Of a stretch of 64,000 bases of DNA, positions 36,076 to 46,174 are shown one piece after another. Numbering within the stretch: the stretch's first letter is position 1; each line of letters starts with the position of its first letter. The notes beneath the pieces were generated by a model that was given only the letters and a program-made list of their open reading frames with translations, was not told the DNA's origin and searched no databases. Made by a program: the position numbers and the translations under genes. The stretch is from Rhipicephalus microplus (Eukaryota; Arthropoda; Arachnida; Ixodida; Ixodidae). The stretch lies in contig NW_027464588.1 in the NCBI RefSeq assembly GCF_043290135.1, positions 1,499,501 to 1,563,500 of the forward strand, written 5' to 3'.

Positions 36076-36904
36076 GGTTCTCCCCTAAAAAGAGAAGACA
36101 GTTGAGCATCGCCTTCAAGAAAAAAAAACATGATTGCCTAAACAGACGCTGTGCGCATCGACTTCAACCGTGTCGCAAGAAAGAGAACGCTAAGCGCGTA
36201 TCACTAGCCATTTAAAGCTATCTTAGAATGCGTACTACAAGTAGAGTTCCAAAGTGTCCACTAACCTATAATTATTTCTTTCGCAAATGCGCGAAGTAAA
36301 CCCTACGCATCCGTAATGTGGGACGTTCCCCTGCGCAGCCGCATACCTTGAATTGTGTGGGCAACTTTAATTAATTACCTGAAAGGCCTCGGTCAGGGGG
36401 TAATATATAAGGGATGGGTGAACAAATGTGGGTTACAGACAGTGATCTTCATGAGGAAGGGTATATGCAGTTATGTTGTCCGCAAAAGTTGATGAACACG
36501 TTATGGTTGCACTGTCACGGGGTAGGCCATTCCAGTTCACTTAAACTACACATTTATTCCACAATTTGTGTATTTTCACTGTCAGTGTTATTCTACGATT
36601 CCGCCATGCACTATTACATACGTTGGTTAGTCCCCTCCCGCTACATGGCATTCTTATAGCGTTTTACCTTTATTTATTTACGAGGCAGTTTTAAGCACTG
36701 GTATGGCTCCGTAGTGGAACGCCTGGATGCATCATAGAAGGTATGGCGTTTGATTCTCTCTAGAAGAAGCGTTTCTTTAATTGCTTATTTATTTGAATAT
36801 GTCTCATATTTTCACCCCAAAAAAAACAGTCATTTTTCCCTCACAACTAACTACGTCGCCGCCAGAACTTCCACGAGACGAGCTCTCTGAAGATACTATA
36901 TAAG

Positions 36905-37135
36905 TTATTACGATTACATTATCTGGGAATTTACGTCTCAAAACCTCAATACAATTATGGAGGAATGCCTTAGTGAAGGGTTACGGAATTTTATACCATC
37001 CTGGGTTGACAGCGCACATTCAACGGGCGTCTACCATTTTGCCTCCATGAAAATACGACCGCCACGGCCGGGATCAAACCATCGACCTCCGTATGAGCAA
37101 CTGAGCATCGTAGCCACTGATCTACCATGAAACGC
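36905..37135 (-). mobile_element. Old, diverged Ruka-type SINE (copy A)
   Basis: Diverged match to the SINE body (tctgggaatttacgtctcaaa, ggttgacagcgcacattcaa, gccgggatcaaaccatcgac) without a tail tract. The duplicate is at 60255-60490, so it pre-dates the duplication. Confidence 0.65.
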
Positions 37136-37680
37136 AAACGAAAAGAAATTGATTTCATGTTACGTAAAACATACACGTGCTATCACATAACATAATGAAA
37201 TTGTACGCAAGAAAAACATCTTCACATACAATGTGACCCTATTTCAACAAATTACAGGACATACAATATAACCCTACTGTAAAATCTATATTGCAGTCAT
37301 ACCCTAATACGCACAAAAATAGAAATTAATCATAAATCTAAGAATGTACACCACCATAAGGGGAAGAAAAAAGAACATAAAAACAAATACGCGATCATAT
37401 ACCATCGCGTCCCTTCTCATGCGCAATGTTTTCAAGTTTCTCGGTGAACAAAAAATGTACAAGCTAGCGTGCATTGTTTAAATGGTATTGCACTAATTAG
37501 TGCAACGTCTCTTTATCATAGTTAGTTCGTGCGCGCGGAAATATCCACTCTTCACTTTCCCAATAATACCGATTTGAAATCAGCGCCACAGCCACAGCCT
37601 TTGTAGCGCTGACGTACGTAAATTTCGAAATTTCATTGCTATTCGGCCGTGTCTACAGCGGTTAGACGAGCCAAGGCTTT

Positions 37681-37685
<5 letters not shown>

Positions 37686-37712
<27 letters not shown>
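37686..37712. repeat. (AG)n microsatellite
   Basis: 13 AG units. The copy B counterpart (61044-61057) is about half as long, a microsatellite length difference between paralogues. Confidence 0.9.
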
Positions 37713-37715
<3 letters not shown>

Positions 37716-38404
37716 TTATTCAGAGAAAGGCAAATGGGTCCACCATGAGCTTCACTCTGTTCTGGACTGCTACTCTACAGTAGAAAAGGGTTACAGGGAA
37801 GCGAAAGAGTGATAAATGGCGACTGAAATCTATAGAGACATAAAAATGTGGTCTTTTAAAAGACGTGCCCCCAGTCCAGTGACTTTCAGGTATGCTACGA
37901 CGGCTCCTATTGTTATATTTGTGCTGCTGGCGTCGGGCCTAATATCAACGTAACACTGCCCAAAGCCGCAGTCTACTCCCTACAGGCGCTATAGTGGAAA
38001 CTTACCTCTCCTCTGCAAAGTCTTTGCGGCCCTGCTTTCAAATTGGTGAGTGTCATTGCCAAAAAAAAAGAATCGATATTGAACGAGAAGTTTTGAAGCA
38101 TTCAAAAGAAAAAACAGGGACAATGTGTCATGTGTAAATTATCCCTCAGTTCTCTTAATACATATAACGGATTCCCGTTTCTAGAAAGCGGCAGTGCGTA
38201 GCGATGATATTTGGGCGTTTCATGGAACTCCCCAGTTAGTACCATCTTGGCAGGCTTGTTGGCGTTGTATTGTTTGATGTCCAACTGTAAAATGGCCCAG
38301 ATAACCTATTCACGCATGCTCCACAGGTCCACATGTGCTAGGAGGCTTTCTACAATAAACAATGTGTTTGACGTCCAGTGCTCGTTCTGCGTGATTGTTC
38401 TCCT

Positions 38405-39130
38405 TTAAACATCAAATAAACAAAACGTTTATTTGATGTTCTGCGCAAGAAAATCGGTAAATGGTAATCTGCAGGCGCTGCGTTGGAGTGGTTCGAGCGT
38501 GCAGCGGAGGCGAATGAGCGCATCAAGTCACATCAAACCTGAGAGATGAGTGCTATCTGGCAGTTAGCTTGGAAAACGAAGCACCCGGCGTGCGTGCCCG
38601 TCTCGGAGGTGATAACGTGTAGAACGCAAAGCGATGGGTAGGTGCCACCACCGTGTCGTCGTAGCAAAGCGTTGGAAGCACTTGCTTTTTCGTGCAAGCG
38701 TTGCATGGTCAGCGCAGCGTGATAAACACAGCGGTCCTTAAAATTACTTATACATGGCTTTTTCAGTAAAAATACACAAATACGGAATATTTACGTGTTG
38801 TTATGGTGCCTCAGATATGCACAGTAATTGCTTTTTAATGGAAAATCTCACAAGTATGAACGCTGAATCCTGAGAAATATTGGTGGGTGCTGCGGATGAG
38901 GTCGGCCGCTTGGGGTATCGTCTGGTGCTTCTTGAGGTACCGTTAAGGACAGACAAACAGACAAATGCACAGACAGGCCAACCTAAACTTTTGCGTCGAA
39001 GGTCCCCCCAAAACACTATCGTCTTTAAAAAACAAACAGAATAATCGTATTTGAATGACACGCACATCACGCCGAGAATAAGGTCCCATAGATTAAAATC
39101 AAGGGACCTTAACCGAGAAAACACGGCGGT
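38405..39130 (-). repeat. GTCT-bearing repeat family, copy in duplication A
   Basis: Reverse-complement relative of 440-1170. At its 3'-end side there is an inverted repeat AACATCAAATAAAC / GTTTATTTGATGTT (38408-38421 / 38427-38440) around AAAAC. Confidence 0.7.
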
Positions 39131-39668
39131 GGCGGCGGCACACCGACGTGTCGAAGCGCACTAATATACCGTCGTCTCGCCGCTCCACAGCGGCTCCGCT
39201 GAGAGGCGCCCTACAAGAAATGAGTGCGCAGCCACTCACCAGGCCCCATATGGAATTTTAGTTAGACAGTGGAAGTTATTGGGTGTCGGATGAGGAACGT
39301 ATTGCCACAAAAATTTTTCGACTCAGTTCATTACGAGTGGAGAAAACAGGATTTTTGAGGCGGCGCGAAACGAGGTTGAGAAGATGCGGCTCGAGACCCT
39401 CGCCGCTCCTCCGCGTAGGCTTCGCAAGCCAAACCTCTTCCCCACCCTCTCCGGCATCCGACAAAGTAATGACGTTCGCATGACGTGCCCACACAAGCCC
39501 AGCCCCCGTGCACGCGAGCAGCGTTGCTTTGTTGACCAGCATTATTTTGTGGTCTTCTGCCTGTTTCTGTGGGATTGTTTGGAAACGCTGGCTTAGACGC
39601 GGTAGAGTAGATGAGCATATTGAGTGCGCGAACACGTAGGAGCGTTCCACGGCGGTCGTCTGCTCAAT

Positions 39669-39741
39669 CAACACCACCTAGACTATTCACAAGGCCCGTT
39701 CATACCCCTCTCTCCAGACGGCATACGTCACACGCTAGTTG
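39669..39741 (+). repeat. Left terminal inverted repeat of the P element
   Basis: 73 bp from CAACACCACC to CTAGTTG. The right copy is 60 bp (43621-43680). The difference comes from a small indel between the outer 29 bp and the inner block. Confidence 0.85.
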
Positions 39742-39746
39742 TCCGA

Positions 39747-40144
39747 TGTTATGACTGGCACAGCAAGGAGGTGGCTTGCAAGGGACGCTCATCGGGGTAA
39801 CGGTCAAACGCTGTCCGCATCCTGCAGGAACGCGGGAGGCGTCTGTGTGCGCCGTAGGAAATGCACATCAGCGTCGCTGGGACACACAGTCGGCGTCTAG
39901 CACGTGCACGGACGGCTATAAAAGGAGCGTGTCGGGAGTGCGCTGTGCTCTCTCTCTGGACTTCGCTGGCCCGCTCGTCTGGGCCCTTGTGATGGGAAGG
40001 CGCGGCTGTACGCTCTCGTTGCAATGTACTTCTCTTGCAAATATGTAAATTAAACGCATCTTCTACTTGTTCGGGAGACGCGTCGCAAGAGTCGTCCTTC
40101 GCCGGATTCTGGGTGGCAGCCTCAACCCCTCCTCGGACATATCA
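39747..40144 (+). mobile_element. Solo LTR nested in the P element 5' region
   Basis: Begins TGTTATGACTGGC and ends GGACATATCA. It is flanked by the 4 bp duplication CCGA at 39743-39746 and 40145-40148. It contains TATAAAAG at 39917-39924 and an AATTAAA-type signal near 40045. Length 398 bp. The TG...CA ends, 4 bp TSD and TATA match the LTR architecture at 16440-17169. Solo LTRs arise by LTR-LTR recombination. Confidence 0.6.
39917..39924 (+). promoter_or_regulatory. TATA box within the solo LTR
   Basis: GGCTATAAAAGGAGC. If active it would transcribe towards the THAP/transposase gene about 470 bp downstream. Confidence 0.6.
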
Positions 40145-40388
40145 CCGACTGTCCAGTGGCCAAGGACGCGTCGCTCAGGTGGTGGTGTTGATCACCCCGC
40201 GCACTTTTTTACCCCGAACGGCGGACAAGCCACGACAGGTTTGCCTTTCATCGCTACCTGCTTCGCTGGTTAGACTGCGTTAGGCTTGGTGCTGCATCGC
40301 ACTGCTCTGAGTCTTCGTCCGTTCCCACGTGTCCTATTTTATTGGTGTTGTATTTGTGAGTATGTGATTACACATCGATCAGTGCGAC

Positions 40389-40538
40389 ATGGGACGTTGT
40401 TGTGTTCCCGGTTGCCGCGGCAATTATGACAGTGGTCCCAAAGTGCGTGTTTTCGCATTCCCCATGGATGAAGCTCGGAAGAAGTCTTGGATAAAAGCCA
40501 CTCCGCGAAAGGATTTCACACCAAGCATAAACTGCTGA
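40389..40538 (+). pseudogene. THAP domain exon, N-terminal half
   Basis: The ATG at 40389 begins MGRCCVPGCRGNYDSGPKVR, then VFAFPMDEARKKSWIKATPR and KDFTPSINC, followed by TGA. The C-C-x-P-G-C pair, F-x-F-P and W are hallmark THAP residues; THAP fingers bind the ends of P-type transposons. The second half (C-x2-H-F) is not contiguous: a candidate CAG/GTAAGG donor (GT at 40644) and acceptor GGCGCAG (AG at 40748-40749) lie downstream, after which L-E-L-H-F can be read. The TGA may therefore lie in intronic or mutated sequence. Confidence 0.85.
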
Positions 40539-40757
40539 AGTTTGTTGTCTTACCGGCTCTATCGCATTACTGGCGTTCTGGCTCTGTTACTGTTGAACGG
40601 AGCGAGTATCGTGAGTGGTGATGGTAGTTTTGTCGCGCTTCAGGTAAGGCAGTGCGGTAAAATAGAACAGAAATACTCAGGCTCGTGTCAAAGTTCCCAT
40701 TAGCCCGTTTCGTATGAAAGTAATGAAGTCACTGTTATGCTTGGCGCAGGTCCTTGA

Positions 40758-41489
40758 ACTCCACTTCCTCGAGCGGAGTTCACAAAGCTGTCACATTTCG
40801 ACGCAGCGTCGGGAAGGACATTGACAGTCGACAGCGATAGGGTGCGCCTAGTGTCAGATGCTATACCATCGGTGTTTCCGAACTGTCCGTCCTACCTGAG
40901 CACGAATCGCAATCGTCGAGAATCTCCTGTCTCGAAACGAGCTCGAATGAAAGACGAGGCCTTGAGCAAAGCGATTAAGGACTCTATATGCACAAAAAAA
41001 AGCGAAGAGGAGAGAAATGATGTGTCCTCTTTCGAACACTTAAGTGGCGAGCTTTCTGCTGTATGCAGTAATGATTTCTGGACCATCAGGGCCAACGATC
41101 GTTGTGTGATGTTTCTCCGCATCGAAGATCATCCTTCACCGCACGTGAGGTTTTCCGTCACTGTGCTTGCTCATCTCTCACTTGCAGTCTCAGCAGGTAT
41201 GATCAAGCTGGTTTCATTACCTTGCGGAGGCGCCGTTCCAGACGCAGTGCGCGACATCCGGACGTTGTCCTCACTGCTCCATCAGCTGAAAAACCACATT
41301 ACTGAGACGCCTGAAGTTGCAAGTCCGTCGAAAACAGCATCAGTGTTGCAGCATATGGGCTCCTTATTGAATGAACGGTCCCAAGACAGTGACACGACCG
41401 AAGGACACAGTGCTTTGTTTCGTTTGCTAAATGAGCAAATAGCTCTCGCACTCGCTGCCCCCATTCGTCGCTACAGTGCTGAACATTAG
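40758..41489 (+). pseudogene. P-element transposase linker region
   Basis: Frame containing RLVSDAIPSVFPNCPSYLST, the A-V/I-P-S-x-F-P-x-C-P-x-Y-L-S motif that closes the THAP region of P-type transposases, then a charged linker with FWTIRANDRCVMFLRI and a Leu-rich helix. It has no ATG of its own; 40821 is only a TTG. The frame ends at 41489. The protein continues in another frame (ILHSISPHAYNFARSA, LPHPSTLRRVCSKYGGDPLK), so there is a frameshift between about 41470 and 41500. Confidence 0.8.
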
Positions 41490-41499
41490 GGTTTTTAGC

Positions 41500-43404
41500 A
41501 TCCTGCACTCCATATCTCCGCACGCCTATAACTTTGCCAGATCAGCGTCGACGTTGACTTTGCCCCATCCTTCAACCCTGCGCCGCGTTTGTTCCAAGTA
41601 TGGAGGTGATCCACTGAAGGAGTAAAACGAAGCGAACTTCCTCTCCTACATTCGAGAAAGAGTGAAGTGCATGCAGCTGCAAGAAAAGACGGTGACGCTA
41701 ATGGTTGATGAAATTCATATCAAGCCATACTTCGATTATAAAGGGGGCAGCATAGTTGGATCTGCAGCCAATTCTCAAGAGGCAGCCACAACCGCTCATG
41801 TTTTCATGCTTCAGTCGCTCTTGTCGTCAAACAAAGATGTGCTTCACATTCTTCCTGTTGCTAAAATGACCGCCGAAATTCTACATGAGTTCTGCAAGAA
41901 AGTAATTTTAGAAGTGGAATCTATGGGCCTCAGGGTCATTGCTGTAATTACCGACAACAATTCCCTCAACCGGAAAATGATGTCATTTTTCTCAGAGAAA
42001 CAGGAAGTAAGCATTGTGTATCCTCATCCAGCCGACAACAATCGGCCTCTGTTTTATGTCGTAGACCCTGTGCACATACTGAAATGCATCAGGAACAACT
42101 GGAAGAATCAAAAAAACGAAGGAATATGCTTTTACTTTCCTGAAGTGAGCCTGTCAGGAATATTGCCCGACGGGTCTCCCAGAATGAAAGCAGCATCATT
42201 TGAAGCCGTACGGCAGCTGTATGCACTGGAGCAGACATCGCTTCTCAAGCTTGGCTACAAGCTAAATTCCAAGGCAATCAATCCAACACCTGTGGAGAGA
42301 CAAAATGTAAAGTTGGTGTTAACTCTCATTAATCCGTTTGTATCAAGCGCACTTGAGACGCGTGGCGATGCCCTTGAAACCACATGTGCTAGTACAACAG
42401 CTCTCTTTATAAACATCATGTCGACGTGGTGGAAAATCGTCAACGTGAAGGCCCCTTCGAAAGGTCGCCGACTGAACGACACCCTTCAAAATCCAGTGAA
42501 TTTTACGGTGGATCAACAGCTGGTTTTCTTTAGTGGCATGGTAGACTGGCTGGATGCTTGGAGCAGCGTCAACATGAGCCGTGGCTGCTTGACAAGAGAA
42601 ACTCAGTCTGCGTTGAGCCTCACTTGCTACTCCCTTGTTGAGCTGTCGCGGTACTGTTTAGAAGAACTGAAGTTCAAGTATGTCTTGCTGGGAAAATTTC
42701 AAACTGACACTCTTGAAGATCGCCTCGGTCGCTACCGTCAGCTTGCTGGTGCACAATATGATGTTTCCATGAGGCAGCTTCTGGAGTCTGAAAAGAAAAT
42801 TCGTCTGCAAAAGCTGCTGATGCTTCCGCAGCCAGACATCAGCAGCGAAAGTGACACAGAAGTATCGCAACATAACTTCTCTGTTCACATCTCAAATGAT
42901 GAAATTTCCAACCCAAAGCATGACATGGAGGTCGTTGCTTATATCGCTGGATATTATGCTCATTCAGCTCTGAAGAAGCTGTCATGTGCATTTTGCAGCA
43001 GCGTGCTCGTCCTGGAGAGCAGGAACATAGATGTGGAAGGTAACACAATGATTGACATTTTGTCAAGAGGAAGCTTAAAGTTTCCGCAGCCATGTACTGT
43101 GCACATGGTGCTGGTGACAACGTTTGTTGTCGAAAAGCTCACCAAGAGAGAAAATGCAAAGGCGTTCCTCGCGTCGAAGAACCAACGTGGCATTGTAAGC
43201 TCCGTTACCACATCACTGCTAGGAGATGTTGAGCTAGAGACTTGTGAAAATCGCCATACCTCTAAGACTATCGTGCGGCATGTAGTGCGTGTTGCAGCAA
43301 ATGTCGCTCTGAACAACTTTTGTAGACTTCGAAATGACACCATCCAGAGCACCGCAGAAAAAAAGGCAGCTGACCGAAAATTCAAAACCTTGAACAAGAA
43401 ATGA
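41500..43404 (+). pseudogene. P-element/THAP9-type transposase catalytic region
   Basis: The conserved reading starts before the first ATG (41662): LPHPSTLRRVCSKYGGDPLK, then an in-frame TAA at 41623-41625, then FLSYIRERVKCMQ. From 41662 a 580-codon frame is intact. Counting from that Met, D16 (TLMVDEIHIKPYFDY) and D98 (VIAVITDNNSLN) fit the RNase H-like catalytic Asp positions. FYVVDPVHILKCIRNNW (133-147) is the P-element D-P-x-H-L-x-K-x-x-R-N block. FQTDTLEDRLGRYRQLAGAQ is the C-terminal block with the likely catalytic Glu. A CAFCSSVLVL Cys pair follows. Only the stop and frameshift upstream prevent a THAP-to-catalytic fusion. Confidence 0.9.
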
Positions 43405-43431
43405 GGTAGGATGGTTTTAGCCTTTCGTCCT

Positions 43432-43437
43432 AATAAA
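43432..43437 (+). terminator. Polyadenylation signal of the P-element gene
   Basis: AATAAA 28 bp after the TGA at 43402-43404. Confidence 0.8.
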
Positions 43438-43620
43438 ATCACTTCTACAAATGCATTTCTGACTATTACAGTTTGATCACTAAAGTGTAAAGGCAGGCGT
43501 AAACAAATGCAGACCGCGCAGGAACAAAAAAAGAACAAAAAAAGAAACACCGGCTTTCAATAAGTGCCCACAGCAGATATAACGAGAACGAGTGGCGACG
43601 ACGGCCGGGATGCAGGTGGG

Positions 43621-43680
43621 CAACTAGCGTGACGTCACGCTCTCCCTGGAGGGGCCTTGTCAATAGTCTAGGTGGTGTTG
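43621..43680 (-). repeat. Right terminal inverted repeat of the P element
   Basis: Inverted copy of the left TIR, ending GGTGGTGTTG directly before the TSD GCTCAAT (43681-43687). Confidence 0.9.
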
Positions 43681-44476
43681 GCTCAATGCGCTGACAACAG
43701 GGTCCCGAACGCATGCGAAACGCTGGCAAATTAGCCCCGCATGTCTTAGCACTTCACGGGAAAAAATCTAAGAAAAACGCGCACAATTTTTCATTGCGTC
43801 TCATTATTTCAAGTTTTATTATTCTCTTAAAGCAACAAATACATAAAGTACGCATGTTGAGGTAAATAATTTTTGCCATGTCACGTGGTATACTGTTTAC
43901 AACGTCAGAGCAGAGTCGTCTACGTAGAGGACCAACGTTACCGCATTGCCGTGTACGTAGGGCCATTCCTACGACCACGTGATTCATGCCCTCATTCTCT
44001 ACGCGTGCGCTAGTAAAGGGGAGGGGGAGCAGCTTTCATCTTGAAATTTGACCCATTTCCGCGGCGCGTAGCGTTGCAAAGTTTGGCAGACGTGATCATG
44101 AATGCCTCGATTACGCATTGCGTTTGTCAGCTGAAATTCGGCAAACCTGGTGAGTGGCCCTTTAAAAGAAGTTCAACAACCTAAGGGGGAGGGGGGCCCC
44201 TATAGGAGCACGTCAACGTGTTTACATCGGATGGGACCAAACAACCTTGCGAGAACTTGCTCCGAACGATGTTTATGTCAACTGCCGTAACACGATGAAA
44301 GTCTATTAGGTACAGCCACAACTTGCGCACATGCCGCACACCAAGTTTGGGAATCTGCCTATCAAGATTATACTCATGGAAGAAAAACCGTACATGCCTA
44401 TTGCATTGACGCTTTTGTGAACGAAGCAGTGCGAACTTTTACGAACTCGTGAATCGCTTGGTGCTCGTGTGCCGCA

Positions 44477-44607
44477 CTTACTGACATGCTTTGGCCGCAA
44501 ACAACACACACACACAAAGTAAAGAAACACTCAACGACAAGCACAAGCAGTCGTTGAGTGTTTCTTTACTTTGTGGGTGTTTTTTGTGGCCAAAGCAAAT
44601 CAGTAAG
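44477..44607. repeat. 131 bp fold-back (long hairpin), copy A
   Basis: The arms run from cttactgac at 44477 to gtcagtaag-type sequence ending 44607. The innermost 26 bp (CACAAAGTAAAGAAACACTC... / inverse) are perfectly complementary around a short loop, aagcacaagca. The outer arms (tgctttggcc / ggccaaagca) pair with mismatches around a CA-rich segment. The counterpart in copy B lies at about 63800-63932. Confidence 0.85.
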
Positions 44608-44729
44608 CAAGTACCGACTAGGACAACAATCAGTATTGCCGCACTTCTTCAGTTTTCAGAGTTGTGGAGATGTCATACAAATATTTTTAATGCGAAGCAT
44701 TTCCGAGCGAACTTCGGTGACTTTGAGCG

Positions 44730-44730
<1 letters not shown>

Positions 44731-44808
<78 letters not shown>

Positions 44809-44827
44809 TTATCTATCTATCTATCTA
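44731..44827. repeat. (TCTA)n microsatellite
   Basis: About 24 units with one TTTATC interruption, at the right edge of duplication A. It is preceded by aatgcgaagcatttc, as is the tract at 57511. Confidence 0.95.
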
Positions 44828-44899
44828 GCCACCTGGAACTTTTAGCTCTTCTGGTCATTTCAATAATGGTATCGACACTAACCTTCGTCTGACATAACA

Positions 44900-46170
44900 T
44901 GACTGTATGAAGAACATGCTTGACTAGTCATAACATGGATGTCATGAATGTTGTCACTTAGATTTCATGGTCATGCAGCTCTTGCAGTGGTTTCGTTCAC
45001 ATGACATGTTGCAAAACTGGTATGGTATAGCATGATTTCATGGCGAACACAAACCACAGACCCTAACATGAAAATCATTACATGCGTGTCATGTAATGAC
45101 TACATACCAAGCTCACGATGCGCCTGCGAGCGTTTCGCTAGCGTCACATAAACCAAATTTGGTATTACGGTACGTGAATAGACGACCCAGGTATGTGATG
45201 GGTGCAAACATGATAATCATGAGGTGCGTGTCATGTAACAACATGACTACATGCTACACTCATGTAGGTTTCCAAAACTTCACATGTACCAAACTCGGTA
45301 TTACGCGACGAGAACGGACGACATAGTTAACTGACACATACAAACACGATAATCACGACATGCGAGTCATGTAACAGCATGACTACCTCCCACACTCATG
45401 ATGCGCTCACGTCCGTTTCTCTAGCTTCACATGCACCAAATTCGGTATTGACGCGAACGCATGACATATGTAAATGACACGTCGAAACATGATAATCATG
45501 AAATGAGTCATGTAACAACAAGACTACATGCCACACTCATGAAGTGCTCGCGGCAGTTTCGATAGCTTCACATGTACCAAACTCGCTATTACGTCACGTG
45601 AATGGATGGTGAAGGTATGTGACAGGTGCAAACATGGTAATCATGAGATGTGTGTCATGTAAGAACATGACTATGTGGCACACTCAAGGCGCCAAAACAC
45701 TTCGACGTGACCCGGCGCGCATGTGCGCCGGCGTTCGTTGGATCTCGTCACGCTGGTGATGCCACGACACGCGCCGATCTGCATGGCATATACTCGCAGG
45801 CACATGCCGCGGTGAGTTGCTATGACGCATGCGCGTTTGAGCGTGCCCGGCGTCCCTCCGTCACGAAGCTAAGCAGACGCGGTGCTGTCTAGGTAACGTC
45901 GTCGGCGCAAAATGCAGCATGTCGCAATTCGAGCCGGTTGCCGCCGGACCTTGCCGACAGACGCTGGTCGCGCCTATAGTGTCAGACCATAGAGTGCACG
46001 CGTTTTGCTAACGTAGCGTCGCTGCGCCCAGCGTGGGCACGCGTCAACGTTACGTGCGCTCGCTGCCGTTTCGCTAGATTCACATATACCACGTTTGGTA
46101 TTAGGGTACGTGAATGGACGACGAAGGTTGTGACACGTTCAAAATCATGATATTTGTGTCATGTAAAACA
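44900..46170. repeat. Degenerate tandem array, ~130-150 bp unit
   Basis: Recurring blocks: 'catgataatcatgagatgcg', 'tcatgtaacaacatgactac', 'gcttcacatgtaccaaa', 'ttcggtattacg', 'gtgaatggacgacgaagg'. At least six diverged units were counted. The unit cycle is interrupted at 45690-46058 by GC-rich sequence and at 46175-47642 by a MITE; part of a unit resumes at 47643-47790. Non-coding. Confidence 0.75.
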
Positions 46171-46174
46171 TTAG

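Larger units (their letters stand above)
39669..43680 (+). mobile_element. P-element-type DNA transposon with TIRs and TSD
   Basis: Complete 4012 bp element. The first 29 bp, CAACACCACCTAGACTATT.., recur inverted at the right end (..AATAGTCTAGGTGGTGTTG) with one mismatch. A second shared block, cacgctagttg, lies further in (39731-39741; 43621-43631 inverted). The TSD GCTCAAT is at 39662-39668 and 43681-43687. The empty site is preserved at 63007-63013. The internal gene is a THAP/P-type transposase. P elements usually make 8 bp duplications; 7 bp are visible here. Confidence 0.92.
39232..44157. mobile_element. MITE with CCACTCACCAGG ends, split by the P element (copy A)
   Basis: Left end CCACTCACCAGG at 39232-39243, right end CCTGGTGAGTGG at 44146-44157. 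Removing the P element and one TSD leaves about 0.9 kb, matching the uninterrupted copy at 62577-63485. Better-preserved relatives end TTTAAAGGGCCACTCACC, suggesting a TTAA-type target. Confidence 0.7.
33378..44700 (+). repeat. Segmental/dispersed duplication, copy A
   Basis: From tttcatggcttattccaacg onward, copy A matches 57685-64000 in direct orientation. The correspondence is 33378-35290 to 57685-59600, 36085-39668 to 59620-63013, and 43681-44700 to 63007-64000. Similarity by eye is about 90-98% and uneven. A has extra blocks at ~35300-36075 (minisatellite repeat), ~36727-36882 and 39669-43680 (P element). It ends near a (TCTA)n tract. Confidence 0.9.
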
